Shown in pieces: positions 1 through 8,852 of a stretch of DNA of 64,000 nucleotides. Position 1 is the stretch's first letter; every line of letters starts with the position of its first letter. The notes under the pieces are model-generated. The model was not told the origin of the DNA and searched no databases. It worked only from the letters and a program-made list of their open reading frames with translations. The stretch lies in assembly GCF_007830545.1 (NCBI RefSeq), contig NZ_VLLF01000005.1, positions 62,001-126,000 of the forward strand, in the 5' to 3' direction. A program made the translations under genes and the position numbers. The stretch is from Roseibium hamelinense. Lineage in GTDB: Bacteria > Pseudomonadota > Alphaproteobacteria > Rhizobiales > Stappiaceae.

Positions 1-552
1 GGGAATGCCTATCCGAGTTTTGAGGTGGGCCGGAAATACCTTGCGCCGGGACTGTTCGGCCCTTGTGGTTACGGCCTTCCGGCAATTGTCGGCGCAAAGA
101 TTGGCTGTCCAGATACGCCGGTCGTCGGGTTTGCCGGCGATGGCGCGTTTGGCATCGCTGTAACGGAACTGACGGCCATTGGCCGAAGCGAATGGCCGGC
201 AATTACCATGGTCGTCTTCCGCAACTACCAGTGGGGGGCGGAGAAGAGGAACTCTACGCTTTGGTATGACGACAATTTCGTCGGCACAGAACTTGACGAC
301 AATGTCAGCTACGCAGCCATTGCGAAGGCTTGCGGTCATAAGGGAGAGGTTGCCCGCACCATGGACGAGCTGACCGAAAAGCTCGATGCGGCGGTCAAGA
401 ACCAGATGGAAAACGGCAAGACCACGGTGGTGGAAGTTCTGATCAATCAGGAACTCGGCGAGCCATTCCGGCGCGATGCCATGAAGAAACCGGTTGTTGT
501 TGCCGGGATCGACCCGGCAGATATGCGGCCGCAGCGGAAAGCCGTTGCGTAG
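1..552 (+). CDS. xsc: Sulfoacetaldehyde acetyltransferase, C-terminal part (5' end outside window)
   Basis: The reading frame is open from the first base, so the gene starts before the window and only the last 183 codons are seen. Xsc is a cytoplasmic thiamine diphosphate enzyme that turns sulfoacetaldehyde plus phosphate into acetyl phosphate and sulfite, the desulfonating step of taurine breakdown. The fragment carries the ThDP/Mg motif: GDG in GFAGDGAFG, then about 26 residues later the FRNYQWGAEKRN stretch with the second metal ligand Asn. The sequence around YLAPGLFGPCGYG fits Xsc better than acetolactate synthase. The taurine aminotransferase and importer genes next to it support the call. 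A stem-loop follows the stop codon. Confidence 0.9.
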   Translation, partial: GNAYPSFEVGRKYLAPGLFGPCGYGLPAIVGAKIGCPDTPVVGFAGDGAFGIAVTELTAIGRSEWPAITMVVFRNYQWGAEKRNSTLWYDDNFVGTELDDNVSYAAIAKACGHKGEVARTMDELTEKLDAAVKNQMENGKTTVVEVLINQELGEPFRRDAMKKPVVVAGIDPADMRPQRKAVA

Positions 553-577
553 CTATCTCGATAGGCACCCGCATAAA

Positions 578-612
578 CGATCGTCGGCCGTTTTCCGGCG
601 ATCGCCCATTTT
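578..612 (+). terminator. Stem-loop after xsc, possible terminator
   Basis: CGATCGTCGG (578-587) pairs with CCGGCGATCG (595-604), a 10-bp stem with one G-U pair and a 7-base loop. It is followed by a weak T-rich stretch (CCCATTTTC). It lies between the convergent xsc and tpa genes, so it could end transcription from either side. Confidence 0.5.
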
Positions 613-668
613 CGAGTACTCATTCTGACTGAAACGCTCTGGTACTTCGATTGTCTCTTCCGCAAGCC

Positions 669-2048
669 TTAGTGAAAAACGTGTGTCAGAGCACGATCAA
701 TGGCATCCGTGATTTGATCAATATCGTCGGTCTTCGCTATCAATGCCGGGGCCAAGCACAATGTGTTGTTGAAACCGGTTAGGGCACGGTTTGTCATGCC
801 TATGATGACACCTTGAGCCAGGCAATGTGAAACAACAGCCTGCACATGCGCCTCGTCTGCCGGTAACTTCGTGTGTCTGTCAGACACAAGTTCTACGCCG
901 GCAAACAAGCCGCGGCCGCGGACATCACCCACAACAGCGTGTTTATCCTGAAGTACTTGAAGATTGGTCATCAGCCGCCGTCCCATCATGAACGTGTTTT
1001 CTAAGAGCTTTTCGGCTTCGATGATCCGCATGTTTTCGAGCGCGGCTGCAGGCCCGGCAGTGCATCCTCCGTATGTAGAAATATCACGGAAGTAACCAAG
1101 AGGATCCAGCGTTTCATCCTTGAACATGTCGAAGATCGCCTCGGTTGTCACTGTGCAAGAAATTGCGGCGTATCCGGAGGCAACTCCCTTTGCCATCGTG
1201 ACGAAGTCGGGCTTGATATCGAATTGCTGATAACCGAACCACGTCCCAAGGCGCCCGAGACCGCAAACAACCTCATCAAGATGCAGCAGAACATCATAGC
1301 GACTGCAGATATCCTGAACCCGCTCCCAGTACCCAGTTGGCGGCACAATTACGCCGCCGCCCGCTGTCAAGGTTTCCAGACAGAGCGCACCGACCGTGTC
1401 GGGCCCTTCTCTTAAAATGACGGCTTCAATTGCATCGGCAGCCCGCTCACCATAGCACTCCGCGCTTTCAAACTGGCTTCGGTATTCAAGGCAATGCGGC
1501 ACCGGTACGAAACCAGGCGTAAAGGGACCGTAGTGTGCCGATCGCTCATTCTGCCCCCCAGCGGAAAGCGCTGTAATAGTTGTTCCGTGATAGTCCCGTT
1601 CGCGATAGAGAATTTTCGACTTTCGTCCGCCATGGTGTTGATGCGATATCTGGCGCACCATTTTGAAGACCTTCTCGTTCGCTTCCGAGCCCGAACTGGA
1701 ATAAAATACCCTGCTCATGCCCGGCATCTTTGTAATGAGCTTTTGCGCAAACTTTGCGCCCGGCACAGACCCCATCGAATTGGCGAAAAAATTTATTTTG
1801 ACAAGCTGATCGCGAACAGCATCCGCAATGCTCTCCCTCCCGTAGCCGACATTCACTGTCCACACACCGCCCGAAACTGCATCCAAGTGTTCCTTACCAG
1901 CGGCGTTCCAGACCTTCATGCCCTTGCCCTCGACGATGAGCGTCGGGTCTTGAACTTCAAAGGCCTTGTGCTGGGTCATGTGGTGCCAAACGTGGGCGCG
2001 GTCCGCAGCAACCGTCCCAAGGATTTCATCTTGAATGATCGCGTCCAC
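669..2048 (-). CDS. tpa: Taurine--pyruvate aminotransferase
   Basis: This is a class III PLP-dependent aminotransferase that moves the amino group of taurine to pyruvate, giving sulfoacetaldehyde (the substrate of Xsc) and alanine. Visible family features are the SSSGSEANE phosphate/cofactor region, DEVVCGLGRLG with the PLP-binding Asp, and MAKGVASGY with the Schiff-base Lys at about residue 287. The RAHVWHHMTQH opening is typical of Tpa. The GTG at 2048 is preferred because an AAGGCGG lies a few bases upstream; a TTG at 2075 would add nine residues. It is convergent with xsc and divergent from tauA, sharing the tauA control region. The cytosolic location follows from the absence of a signal peptide. 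Confidence 0.9.
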   Translation of the reverse strand: MDAIIQDEILGTVAADRAHVWHHMTQHKAFEVQDPTLIVEGKGMKVWNAAGKEHLDAVSGGVWTVNVGYGRESIADAVRDQLVKINFFANSMGSVPGAKFAQKLITKMPGMSRVFYSSSGSEANEKVFKMVRQISHQHHGGRKSKILYRERDYHGTTITALSAGGQNERSAHYGPFTPGFVPVPHCLEYRSQFESAECYGERAADAIEAVILREGPDTVGALCLETLTAGGGVIVPPTGYWERVQDICSRYDVLLHLDEVVCGLGRLGTWFGYQQFDIKPDFVTMAKGVASGYAAISCTVTTEAIFDMFKDETLDPLGYFRDISTYGGCTAGPAAALENMRIIEAEKLLENTFMMGRRLMTNLQVLQDKHAVVGDVRGRGLFAGVELVSDRHTKLPADEAHVQAVVSHCLAQGVIIGMTNRALTGFNNTLCLAPALIAKTDDIDQITDAIDRALTHVFH

Positions 2049-2173
2049 GTAAACCGCCTTTTGTCCTAGTCGCAACTCTGCCGGTTAGCGGCAGCCCAGA
2101 CCTGTTCGGGCCCCAACCGCCCTTTGCGACCGTGCCCATACTTGCGTCAATGTGCATAGGAACTGACCAGGCA

Positions 2174-2206
2174 ATAGGGCCAGTTTCCGGTCAAGGATAA
2201 GTCCAG
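2174..2206 (-). promoter_or_regulatory. Two TauR-like direct repeats in the tpa-tauA intergenic region
   Basis: On the minus strand CTGGACTTAT (2197-2206) and CTGGCCCTAT (2174-2183) occur as direct repeats 23 bp apart start to start. They match the reported TauR recognition sequence CTGGACYTAA at 9 and 8 of 10 positions. TauR is the MocR/GabR-type taurine regulator of alphaproteobacteria. No tauR gene is visible in the window; it could lie beyond xsc. The repeats sit between two divergent taurine genes, so they may control both. The spacing has not been compared with proven operators. Confidence 0.5.
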
Positions 2207-2369
2207 TTGCGGCCTTTATCTTGCACGCAAGACTTGTTGCGAATAGCTTCATGCAATCAAAATGGTATTGTCAGGAATGCTAATATGTTTCGGGGAGCAA
2301 CCAAGTGAACGGTTCGTACTCAAGAGCAGCGAAAGAACTCACCGGCAGAGGCGTGGACGGAGCGATTTG

Positions 2370-3368
2370 ATGGATTTTAGGATTGGGTTGACGGCAGCAC
2401 TTGGCTTGATTTCAGCACTTGGAGGAGCGCACACCGCTAAAGCCGATGAACTCACGGTCGCCTATTTTCTGGAGTGGCCCATGCCGTTTCAATATGCCAA
2501 CGCGACAGGCATGTACGACAAAGCGCTGGGTATGAACGTCAATTGGATCTCCTTCGACACAGGTACGGCCATGTCAGCAGCTATGGCATCCGGTGATGTT
2601 CAGATTGCGCTCAGCCAAGGGCTTCCGCCTTTTGTCGTCGCTACATCCGCGGGACAGGACTTACAGATCGTCGATATAGCCGTGAGCTATTCAGAAAACG
2701 ACAACTGCGTTGTTGCCGAGAGGCTCGAGATCGATAAACACAGCACGGATGAGCTTGCTGGAAAAAAAGTTGGCGTTCCAATTGGCACCGCTGCCCATTT
2801 TGGTTTCTTAAGACAAATGAACCATTTCGGCGTCAATGTTGAGACCATGGATGTTGTGGATATGGCTCCACCAGACGGCGCTGCTGCATTTGCGCAAGGT
2901 AGCCTCGACATGGTTTGCGGCTGGGGCGGCGCCCTACGCCGTATGAAAGAACATGGCAATGTTCTTTTGACCGGTGCGGAAAAGGAAGAGCTTGGGATTC
3001 TGGTCTTCGATGTTACTTCGGCGCCCGCGGCGTTTGTTGCCGAAGAGAGCGAGACCCTTGCGACATTTCTGAAAGTGACCGCACAAGCAAATGAGATGTG
3101 GAATTCAGGTACATACACGGAAAAAATGCTGCCGGTAATCGCAAGGGACGCCGGCATGTCCGAAGATGAAACGAAAAGCACGATGGCAACTTTTTTGTTT
3201 CCGAGCTTGTCTGAGCAACTCAGCGCAAAGTGGCTCGGCGGCGGGGCTCAAGAATTTATGAAAGGCGTCGCCATGGTTTTTGTGGAAGCTGGCAGCATTT
3301 CGTCGCCAAGAGAGTCCTATCGGAGCGCCGTCGATACATCAGCTCTAGAGGCTGCACGGAATATGTAG
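2370..3368 (+). CDS. tauA: Taurine ABC transporter, periplasmic binding protein
   Basis: This is the periplasmic solute-binding protein (332 aa) of an ABC importer for taurine or related sulfonates. The chosen ATG starts a clear Sec signal peptide (MDFRIGLTAALGLISALGG, cleavage near AKA-DEL) and has GGAG seven bases upstream. Starting at 2262 instead would put 36 basic residues ahead of the signal and is less likely. The mature protein begins LTVAYFLEWPMPFQYA, typical of the TauA/SsuA/NMT1 type, and contains the KKVGVPIGTAAHF and DMVCGWGGAL segments of this family. It is the first gene of tauABC, followed by the ATPase after about 75 bases. The substrate is inferred mainly from the neighbouring xsc and tpa. 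Confidence 0.88.
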   Translation: MDFRIGLTAALGLISALGGAHTAKADELTVAYFLEWPMPFQYANATGMYDKALGMNVNWISFDTGTAMSAAMASGDVQIALSQGLPPFVVATSAGQDLQIVDIAVSYSENDNCVVAERLEIDKHSTDELAGKKVGVPIGTAAHFGFLRQMNHFGVNVETMDVVDMAPPDGAAAFAQGSLDMVCGWGGALRRMKEHGNVLLTGAEKEELGILVFDVTSAPAAFVAEESETLATFLKVTAQANEMWNSGTYTEKMLPVIARDAGMSEDETKSTMATFLFPSLSEQLSAKWLGGGAQEFMKGVAMVFVEAGSISSPRESYRSAVDTSALEAARNM

Positions 3369-3443
3369 CCGCACTCAGGACTAAGCTAGACAGCTCCGGG
3401 CGGTTCCGGAAGCACTGGCATGGCAGCATCCGGGGGGACAGGC

Positions 3444-4247
3444 ATGCCACTCACACTCGACAAAATATCCATGCGCTTCGATTTGCCGACTGGCGGATCC
3501 GTTCAGGCCCTCAAAGATGTGTCTTTGACACTGCAAGACGGTGAACTGCTGTCTGTTCTCGGGCCATCGGGATGCGGAAAAACCACGCTTTTAAACATCA
3601 TTGCAGGTTTTCTAGCCCCCACGAATGGTCAGGTGACGCTCAATGGGAAGCCGGTCCTCGGTCCAGCACGGGAACGCGGTATGGTATTTCAAAAGGGCGC
3701 TCTTTTTGAATGGATGGATGTGCGTTCGAACGTAGACTTTGGTCCGCGAATGAAAGGCATGCCAAGACGGGAACGCGAAGTGATAACCGACCGCTTGCTC
3801 GAACTCGTCGGTCTGCAGGATTTCAAGAAAAAGTCCGTTTACGAACTATCTGGCGGCATGCAGCAGCGGGTTGCACTGGCCAGATGTCTTGCAAACGAGC
3901 CCGATATAATCCTGATGGATGAACCACTGGGGGCACTCGACGCCCTGACGCGCGAAAAGATGCAGGGTCTTGTGCTAAAGCTTTGGAAAGAGACCGGCAA
4001 GACCGTCATCCTAATCACCCACTCAGTTGAAGAGGCCCTCTTGCTCGGCGAGAGGCTCGTTGTATTGGCTCCAAGGCCAGGGCGTATCCACCGAGAGTAC
4101 GCGCTTCCATTTGCCGACAGCGCTGTTGGCGCCGATCTACGGGCGATCAAAAGGCAATCTGCGTTCACAGACAGGCGTGAAGAAATCCTTGGAATGATCT
4201 GGGAAATGGAGGAGGAAATCATGGGCAGATCGGAGGCTGCCCAATGA
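3444..4247 (+). CDS. tauB: Taurine ABC transporter, ATP-binding protein
   Basis: This cytoplasmic ATPase powers the taurine importer. It has Walker A GPSGCGKTT, Q-loop MVFQKGALFEWMDV, signature LSGGMQQRVALARC, Walker B IILMDEPLGALDA and the switch His in LITHSVEEA. The tryptophan after the Q-loop (EWMDV) and overall length (267 aa) fit the TauB/SsuB/nitrate importer group. The ATG at 3444 has a strong purine-rich site (GGGGGGA) six bases upstream; an in-frame ATG at 3420 with GGAAG would add eight residues and cannot be excluded. The stop overlaps the tauC start by four bases (ATGA), which implies coupled translation. Confidence 0.9.
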   Translation: MPLTLDKISMRFDLPTGGSVQALKDVSLTLQDGELLSVLGPSGCGKTTLLNIIAGFLAPTNGQVTLNGKPVLGPARERGMVFQKGALFEWMDVRSNVDFGPRMKGMPRREREVITDRLLELVGLQDFKKKSVYELSGGMQQRVALARCLANEPDIILMDEPLGALDALTREKMQGLVLKLWKETGKTVILITHSVEEALLLGERLVVLAPRPGRIHREYALPFADSAVGADLRAIKRQSAFTDRREEILGMIWEMEEEIMGRSEAAQ

Positions 4248-5509
4248 CAATTCTCGTCTTTTACATCACGTTTTTCGCTGCGGCCTTTGGGATCGTACAC
4301 TTCACTAATCGGCGGATTGCACGCCGTATCGATTTCACTAGCCTCAAGACCGTGACCTTTGGCGATGAGAGTGCGGTGTCCGCAAACCGTATCGCCTCCG
4401 TTCTGTCCATTCTGGCGATTTTTTTCATATGGGCCGCATTTACAGGTTCAAGTCTGACCCCCTTTCACGTTCCCGGTCCCTTTGTCGGTGAAACACGATT
4501 TTCATACACGGCCCAAAACGCATTTGGTGAAACCGACAGTGCAACGGTTGTCGTGGTCGTTCATGAACGGGGGCAGGATTTTTCACTTCCAACCATCGGC
4601 GTCGGGGACGGCTTTGTGAAAAACGATGTCGATAGCGTCACCGCTTGGCGCAGCGGACTTGTGCGTGTGCACCGCAACGACATTGGATCGGAAAAACCTG
4701 GCTTCCGGGTCGTTGCCGTTGACGGTCACCCCATCTCCGCGGGCAAAAGCGTGCGGGTCCGAAACGGTTCGGTTGTTCTGACACCAAAAGGCTCGTTGAA
4801 CTTTACACCAGATAAGGGCTTTCAGATGGAGCCTATTTGGCTTCCGGCACCCGAAGCTGTTTGGAAACGCTACACCGAAATCTTCGGAGAAGGTTATCAA
4901 GGTATCACGTTGCTTGAACACCTTGGCTGGTCGTTGCTGCGGGTTTTTACCGGTTTTTTACTCGGCAGTTTGATTGGGATCCCGCTTGGGTATGCTATGG
5001 GACTGTCGGGCTGGTTCCGAGGTTGGTTTGACCCCATCGTCGAGTTTATGCGCCCGGTGCCACCGCTGGCCCTGATCCCGCTCGTAATCATTTGGTTCGG
5101 GATAGGCGAATCTGGAAAGATTTTCCTTCTATTTTTGGCTGCTCTTTGGATCATGACCATCGCTGCTCGAGCCGGTGTATCAGGCGTGAACATCTCCAAA
5201 GTTCACGCAGCATATTCACTCGGCGCGTCCCGGCCTCAGATCCTGCTACATGTCATAGTACCCAATTCACTACCCGAACTGTTCACCGGAGCACGGGTAG
5301 CGATGGGAGTATGCTGGGGCACCGTCGTTGCCGCAGAACTGGTCGCGGCGGAAAAAGGCGCCGGAAAAATGATCGTTGCCGCGAGCAAGTTTCAATTAAC
5401 CGACGTTGTTATCATGGGGATTGTCCTGATCGGCATCATCGGTTTCGCAATTGATGTTCTAATGCGAAAAGCAGAACAGAAATTCATTCCATGGAAAGGC
5501 CGCGGTTGA
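4244..5509 (+). CDS. tauC: Taurine ABC transporter permease with inserted periplasmic domain
   Basis: This is the inner-membrane permease of the taurine importer (421 aa, against roughly 250-280 for ordinary TauC). Residues about 200-415 are the standard BPD_transp_1 permease with several membrane helices and the EAA-loop region around AAYSLGASRPQILLHVIVPNSLPELF. Two N-terminal hydrophobic segments (about 3-20 and 50-67) precede an extra region at about 72-195. That region is rich in beta-type sequence, such as FSYTAQNAFGETDSATVVVVV, which resembles an Ig-like or VCBS-type fold. It then resumes with LPAPEAVWKRY, the usual TauC entry. Location of the insert in the periplasm is inferred from the flanking helices. 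Confidence 0.88.
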   Translation: MTILVFYITFFAAAFGIVHFTNRRIARRIDFTSLKTVTFGDESAVSANRIASVLSILAIFFIWAAFTGSSLTPFHVPGPFVGETRFSYTAQNAFGETDSATVVVVVHERGQDFSLPTIGVGDGFVKNDVDSVTAWRSGLVRVHRNDIGSEKPGFRVVAVDGHPISAGKSVRVRNGSVVLTPKGSLNFTPDKGFQMEPIWLPAPEAVWKRYTEIFGEGYQGITLLEHLGWSLLRVFTGFLLGSLIGIPLGYAMGLSGWFRGWFDPIVEFMRPVPPLALIPLVIIWFGIGESGKIFLLFLAALWIMTIAARAGVSGVNISKVHAAYSLGASRPQILLHVIVPNSLPELFTGARVAMGVCWGTVVAAELVAAEKGAGKMIVAASKFQLTDVVIMGIVLIGIIGFAIDVLMRKAEQKFIPWKGRG

Positions 5510-5832
5510 TTGATAGCTGAAGTGGACCTCAGAAATTTGGGGCCCGAAAGGCTTATGTGTTTTTCCCGATGGATAAAAGCCCTATGCGGCGGCACTCCGC
5601 CGCCAGACTGGATGGAGCTTGCCTGAAACGCGGGGTGTCCTGTGCACATGGCGCGGCTCACGCCCGACGCCCCGCAAACCCGTCATGCCAACCAGGCGGT
5701 CTACCGCCCAACTTGGCAGAGTGTCCCGGCAGTCTTCCCGCCCTCGGAAACCGAACCTTCACCTGGCAAGACATCGGGCGTTTCAGGCACGTGGCCTTTA
5801 TGACCTTGAACAGCTTCGCCGGCACCAGGGCA
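5510..5832. other. Intergenic region between convergent tauC and copA, with GC-rich hairpin
   Basis: This 323-base stretch holds no convincing gene on either strand. GCGGCGG (5586-5592) and CCGCCGC (5597-5603) form a 7-bp hairpin with a CACT loop. It has no T-run, so it is at best a weak bidirectional terminator. The rest shows no recognisable signal. Confidence 0.5.
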
Positions 5833-8352
5833 TCATTCGGCGGCCGCCACTTTGAGTACCGCAGAAGATCCGCCAGACATCGAGGCAGGCGGCAGTTCCG
5901 GCGTCCAGGTTCTCAGCCGCAATGCATTGCTGAGGACAAAAACGGAGCTGAGCGCCATGGCCGCAGCAGCGAAGACCGGCGACAAGAGAATGCCGAATGC
6001 CGGGTACAAAACCCCAGCAGCGACCGGCACCAGGGCCGCGTTGTAGGCAAAGGCCCAAAAAAGGTTCTGCTTGATGTTGCGGATGGTCGCCTTGGACAGG
6101 GCGATCGCGTTCGACACGCCGGCAAGCGAGCCGGAGACCAAAACAACGTCCGCCGCCTCGATCGCCACATCCGTGCCGGTCCCGATCGCAAGGCCGACAT
6201 CGGCCTCGGCCAGGGCGGGCGCGTCGTTGATGCCATCGCCGACAAAGGCAAGCTGGCCGTGAGCTGCCTTTAAGGTTCTGACCGCGTCCAGTTTTCCTTC
6301 CGGCAGAACTTCCGCGATGACGGCATCAATGCCAAGCCGGTTGGCAATTGCGTGTGCCGTGCGGCTGTTGTCCCCGGTGATCATCGCGACCTTGAGGCCA
6401 AGGGCATGCAGCGCGGCAATTGCGGCCGGGGTGGCCGGCTTGATCGGGTCGGAGACGGCGATGATGGCGGCAAGCTGACCGTCGAGCGCAGCATAAAGCG
6501 GGGATTTTCCCTCCCGGCCAAGACGCTCGGCAATCTCCTCAAAGACGGAAACATCTTGCCCGAGCTCGGCCATGTACCGGTCCGCGCCGATGTGAACCTT
6601 TCGTCCGCCCGCGTTTGCGGCAACGCCCATGCCGGTCACGCTTTCGAAGTCACTTACAGTTGGCAGTGCGAGATCTTGTGCCCCGGCAGCCTCTACAATC
6701 GCGCGCGCGATGGGATGTTCCGATTTTGATTCGACCGCTGCGATATGCGACAGCACGGTGGGGGCATCAAAGCCGTTCGTGACCTCAAGGTCTGTCAGGC
6801 CTGGCGCGCCTTCGGTGAGTGTCCCCGTCTTGTCAAAGGCAACGACGCGTACGTCCTTCAAGATCTGCAAGGCTTCGCCCCGGCGGAACAAGACCCCCAT
6901 CTCGGCACCCCGTCCCGTCCCGACCATGATCGAGGTTGGTGTCGCCAGCCCCATCGCGCAGGGGCAGGCGATAATCAGGACGGCAACGGCGTTCACGAGA
7001 CCGAATGTCAGGGCAGGTTCAGGCCCAAAGGCGATCCAGACGCCGAACGTGATCAGCGCCAGCGTGATCACCGCGGGCACGAAATACATGGTGACCTTGT
7101 CCACCATGGCCTGAATTGGCAGCTTGCCGCCTTGAGCTTCTTCAACCAGCCGGATGATTTGGGCAAGCATCGTTCCGGTGCCGACCGCCGTGGCGCGGAA
7201 GACAATACTTCCAGTCTGGTTCACTGTTCCGCCGATGACGGTTGCGCCGGTTTCTTTTGAAACAGGTACAGGCTCGCCGGTGATCATGCTCTCGTCGACA
7301 AAGGTCGACCCTTCGATCACTTCACCATCCACCGGAAGCCGTTCGCCAGGACGCACTTCGATGATCTCGCCGGTTACCACGCTGGAGACCTCAACCTCGG
7401 CAGTCGTGCCACCACGCCTGACGCGGGCGGTCTTTGGGGCCAGCTTTACCAGCCGTTGGATGGCGTCTGACGTGCGCCCCTTGGCCCGCATCTCCATCCA
7501 CCGCCCGGTCAATATGAGCGTCACGATGACGGCGGCCGCCTCATGGTAGACGTTGACGGTCCCCTCCGGCAGAAAACCCGGCGCAAATGTTGCGACCACG
7601 GAGAACAGATAAGCGGCGGCCGTTCCAACAGCGACGAGACTGTTCATGTCGGGAGCGCCCTTCATGAGGGCGGGTATGCCTTGGCGGTAAAAGACCCGGC
7701 CGGGACCGAACAACACCGCGCTGGTAAGGGCAAACTGCAGCAGCCAGCTCGCCTCAATGCCAATTGTCTGCGCAATCAGGTGGTGCATTCCGGGGATCAC
7801 ATGGCTGCCCATTTCAAGGACAAACACAGGCAGTGTCAGCAGCCCGGCGGTCAGTACGGTATTTTTGAGCTGGCGCGTTTCCTCGTCCCTTTTGGACGCC
7901 GTGTCTTGCAAAGACTGGCCGCCTTGGGCAATCGCGTGCGCTGACTTGCCGGTTTTCGAAACGGCTTCAATCAACGCCGCGATATCCGCCTGCCCGGCAA
8001 CCTCGGCCTGTTCCGTGGCAAGATTTACGCTTGCGCTGGAGACGCCGGGGACAGCAAGCAGCGCCTGTTCCACCCGCCGCACACAGCCGGCACAGGTCAT
8101 TCCATCAATCGCAAGATGGTGGGTTTGCTTTGGAACCACATGCCCCAATCCCTCAATGGCAGTGATAAGGGCTTGGGGATCTACGGCCTCTTCAAACCGG
8201 ACATCTGCGCGTCCGGTAGCAAGGTTGACGCTGGCCCCGGCAACGCCTGGAACCTTTTCAAGGGCCTGCTCGACCCGGCCGACGCAGGACGCACAATGCA
8301 TGCCTTCAACCGGCAGCGAGAGGGACTGTTGAGATCTGGAAGCGGCAGCCAT
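5833..8352 (-). CDS. copA: Copper-exporting P1B-type ATPase
   Basis: This inner-membrane pump (839 aa) exports Cu(I) using ATP. Two N-terminal heavy-metal-associated domains carry GMHCASC and GMTCAGC. Then come the actuator motif ITGEPVPV, the intramembrane metal site [12 protein letters not shown] (CPC), the phosphorylation motif DKTGTLTEG, the [11 protein letters not shown] motif and GDGINDAPA. The CPC motif assigns it to the Cu/Ag class. The ATG at 8352 is chosen because it sits just before the first metal domain with AAGGA upstream. An upstream in-frame start at 8595 would add 81 unrelated residues and run through the promoter. It is a single-gene unit behind a CueR-type promoter. Confidence 0.95.
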   Translation of the reverse strand: MAAASRSQQSLSLPVEGMHCASCVGRVEQALEKVPGVAGASVNLATGRADVRFEEAVDPQALITAIEGLGHVVPKQTHHLAIDGMTCAGCVRRVEQALLAVPGVSSASVNLATEQAEVAGQADIAALIEAVSKTGKSAHAIAQGGQSLQDTASKRDEETRQLKNTVLTAGLLTLPVFVLEMGSHVIPGMHHLIAQTIGIEASWLLQFALTSAVLFGPGRVFYRQGIPALMKGAPDMNSLVAVGTAAAYLFSVVATFAPGFLPEGTVNVYHEAAAVIVTLILTGRWMEMRAKGRTSDAIQRLVKLAPKTARVRRGGTTAEVEVSSVVTGEIIEVRPGERLPVDGEVIEGSTFVDESMITGEPVPVSKETGATVIGGTVNQTGSIVFRATAVGTGTMLAQIIRLVEEAQGGKLPIQAMVDKVTMYFVPAVITLALITFGVWIAFGPEPALTFGLVNAVAVLIIACPCAMGLATPTSIMVGTGRGAEMGVLFRRGEALQILKDVRVVAFDKTGTLTEGAPGLTDLEVTNGFDAPTVLSHIAAVESKSEHPIARAIVEAAGAQDLALPTVSDFESVTGMGVAANAGGRKVHIGADRYMAELGQDVSVFEEIAERLGREGKSPLYAALDGQLAAIIAVSDPIKPATPAAIAALHALGLKVAMITGDNSRTAHAIANRLGIDAVIAEVLPEGKLDAVRTLKAAHGQLAFVGDGINDAPALAEADVGLAIGTGTDVAIEAADVVLVSGSLAGVSNAIALSKATIRNIKQNLFWAFAYNAALVPVAAGVLYPAFGILLSPVFAAAAMALSSVFVLSNALRLRTWTPELPPASMSGGSSAVLKVAAAE

Positions 8353-8392
8353 CGAGCGCCATCCTTTTTCATCTGATTTGGCTATTGAGGCC

Positions 8393-8423
8393 AAGATGGG
8401 GCTTCTAGTTGCTGGAAGGTCAA
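8393..8423 (-). promoter_or_regulatory. CueR/HmrR-type copper-responsive promoter of copA
   Basis: On the minus strand TTGACC (8418-8423) and CATCTT (8393-8398) form -35 and -10 elements separated by exactly 19 bp. The spacer holds the interrupted dyad CTTCCAG-CAA-CTAGAAG. The overlong spacer plus TTGACCTTCC start is the hallmark of MerR-family copper regulators (CueR, HmrR), which untwist the promoter. The -10 lies about 40 bases upstream of the copA start codon. No merR-family gene is present in the window. Confidence 0.88.
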
Positions 8424-8852
8424 GATACGGGTTTACACCAATCTGACTTACCGCACTCCGCCGCTCCCGGATCTTTGCTTTTTCACAATGGCTTAAAGCA
8501 CCCGGGCAGACATCAGTCCACGCGCCGTTTCTCCCGGGCAATGGCGGGAGCCGCCGGCCAGATAGCCCAAAAGGGCTTGAATTGTGCCCAATCACAAGTG
8601 AAACGCTATCGGGCCATGAACCGCTGACAACTGGCTAAAGCGGCCAACAAATGGCCAAGGCTGCTGACAAATGAGCAGAGCCGACCCCAATGACCGCGGA
8701 AGGCTCCGCAGTTGGCTGGATCAAAGGACGCAAGCCTTGTTTGAACCGGGCCAGTATTTTGGCCCTGGAGGCTCTTGGGCGGTTTGGAACACAGCCATAA
8801 CGGAAAAGCTGTGATCGTTGCCGTACACGGCAGCAGCGGAACGTTCCGGCAC
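8424..8852. other. Intergenic region between mtlK and the copA promoter
   Basis: This stretch between two minus-strand genes has no convincing coding frame. GGGCCA (8748-8753) and TGGCCC (8760-8765) form a 6-bp stem that could help end the polyol operon transcript, but no T-run follows. The frames that run through it are low-complexity shadows. Confidence 0.45.

Noticed and set aside
1494-2069. 191-codon plus-strand frame
   Set aside because: Antisense to tpa; no ribosome site or motif.
5586-5603. Strong terminator between tauC and copA
   Set aside because: The 7-bp hairpin has no T-run on either strand; kept only as a note in the intergenic entry.
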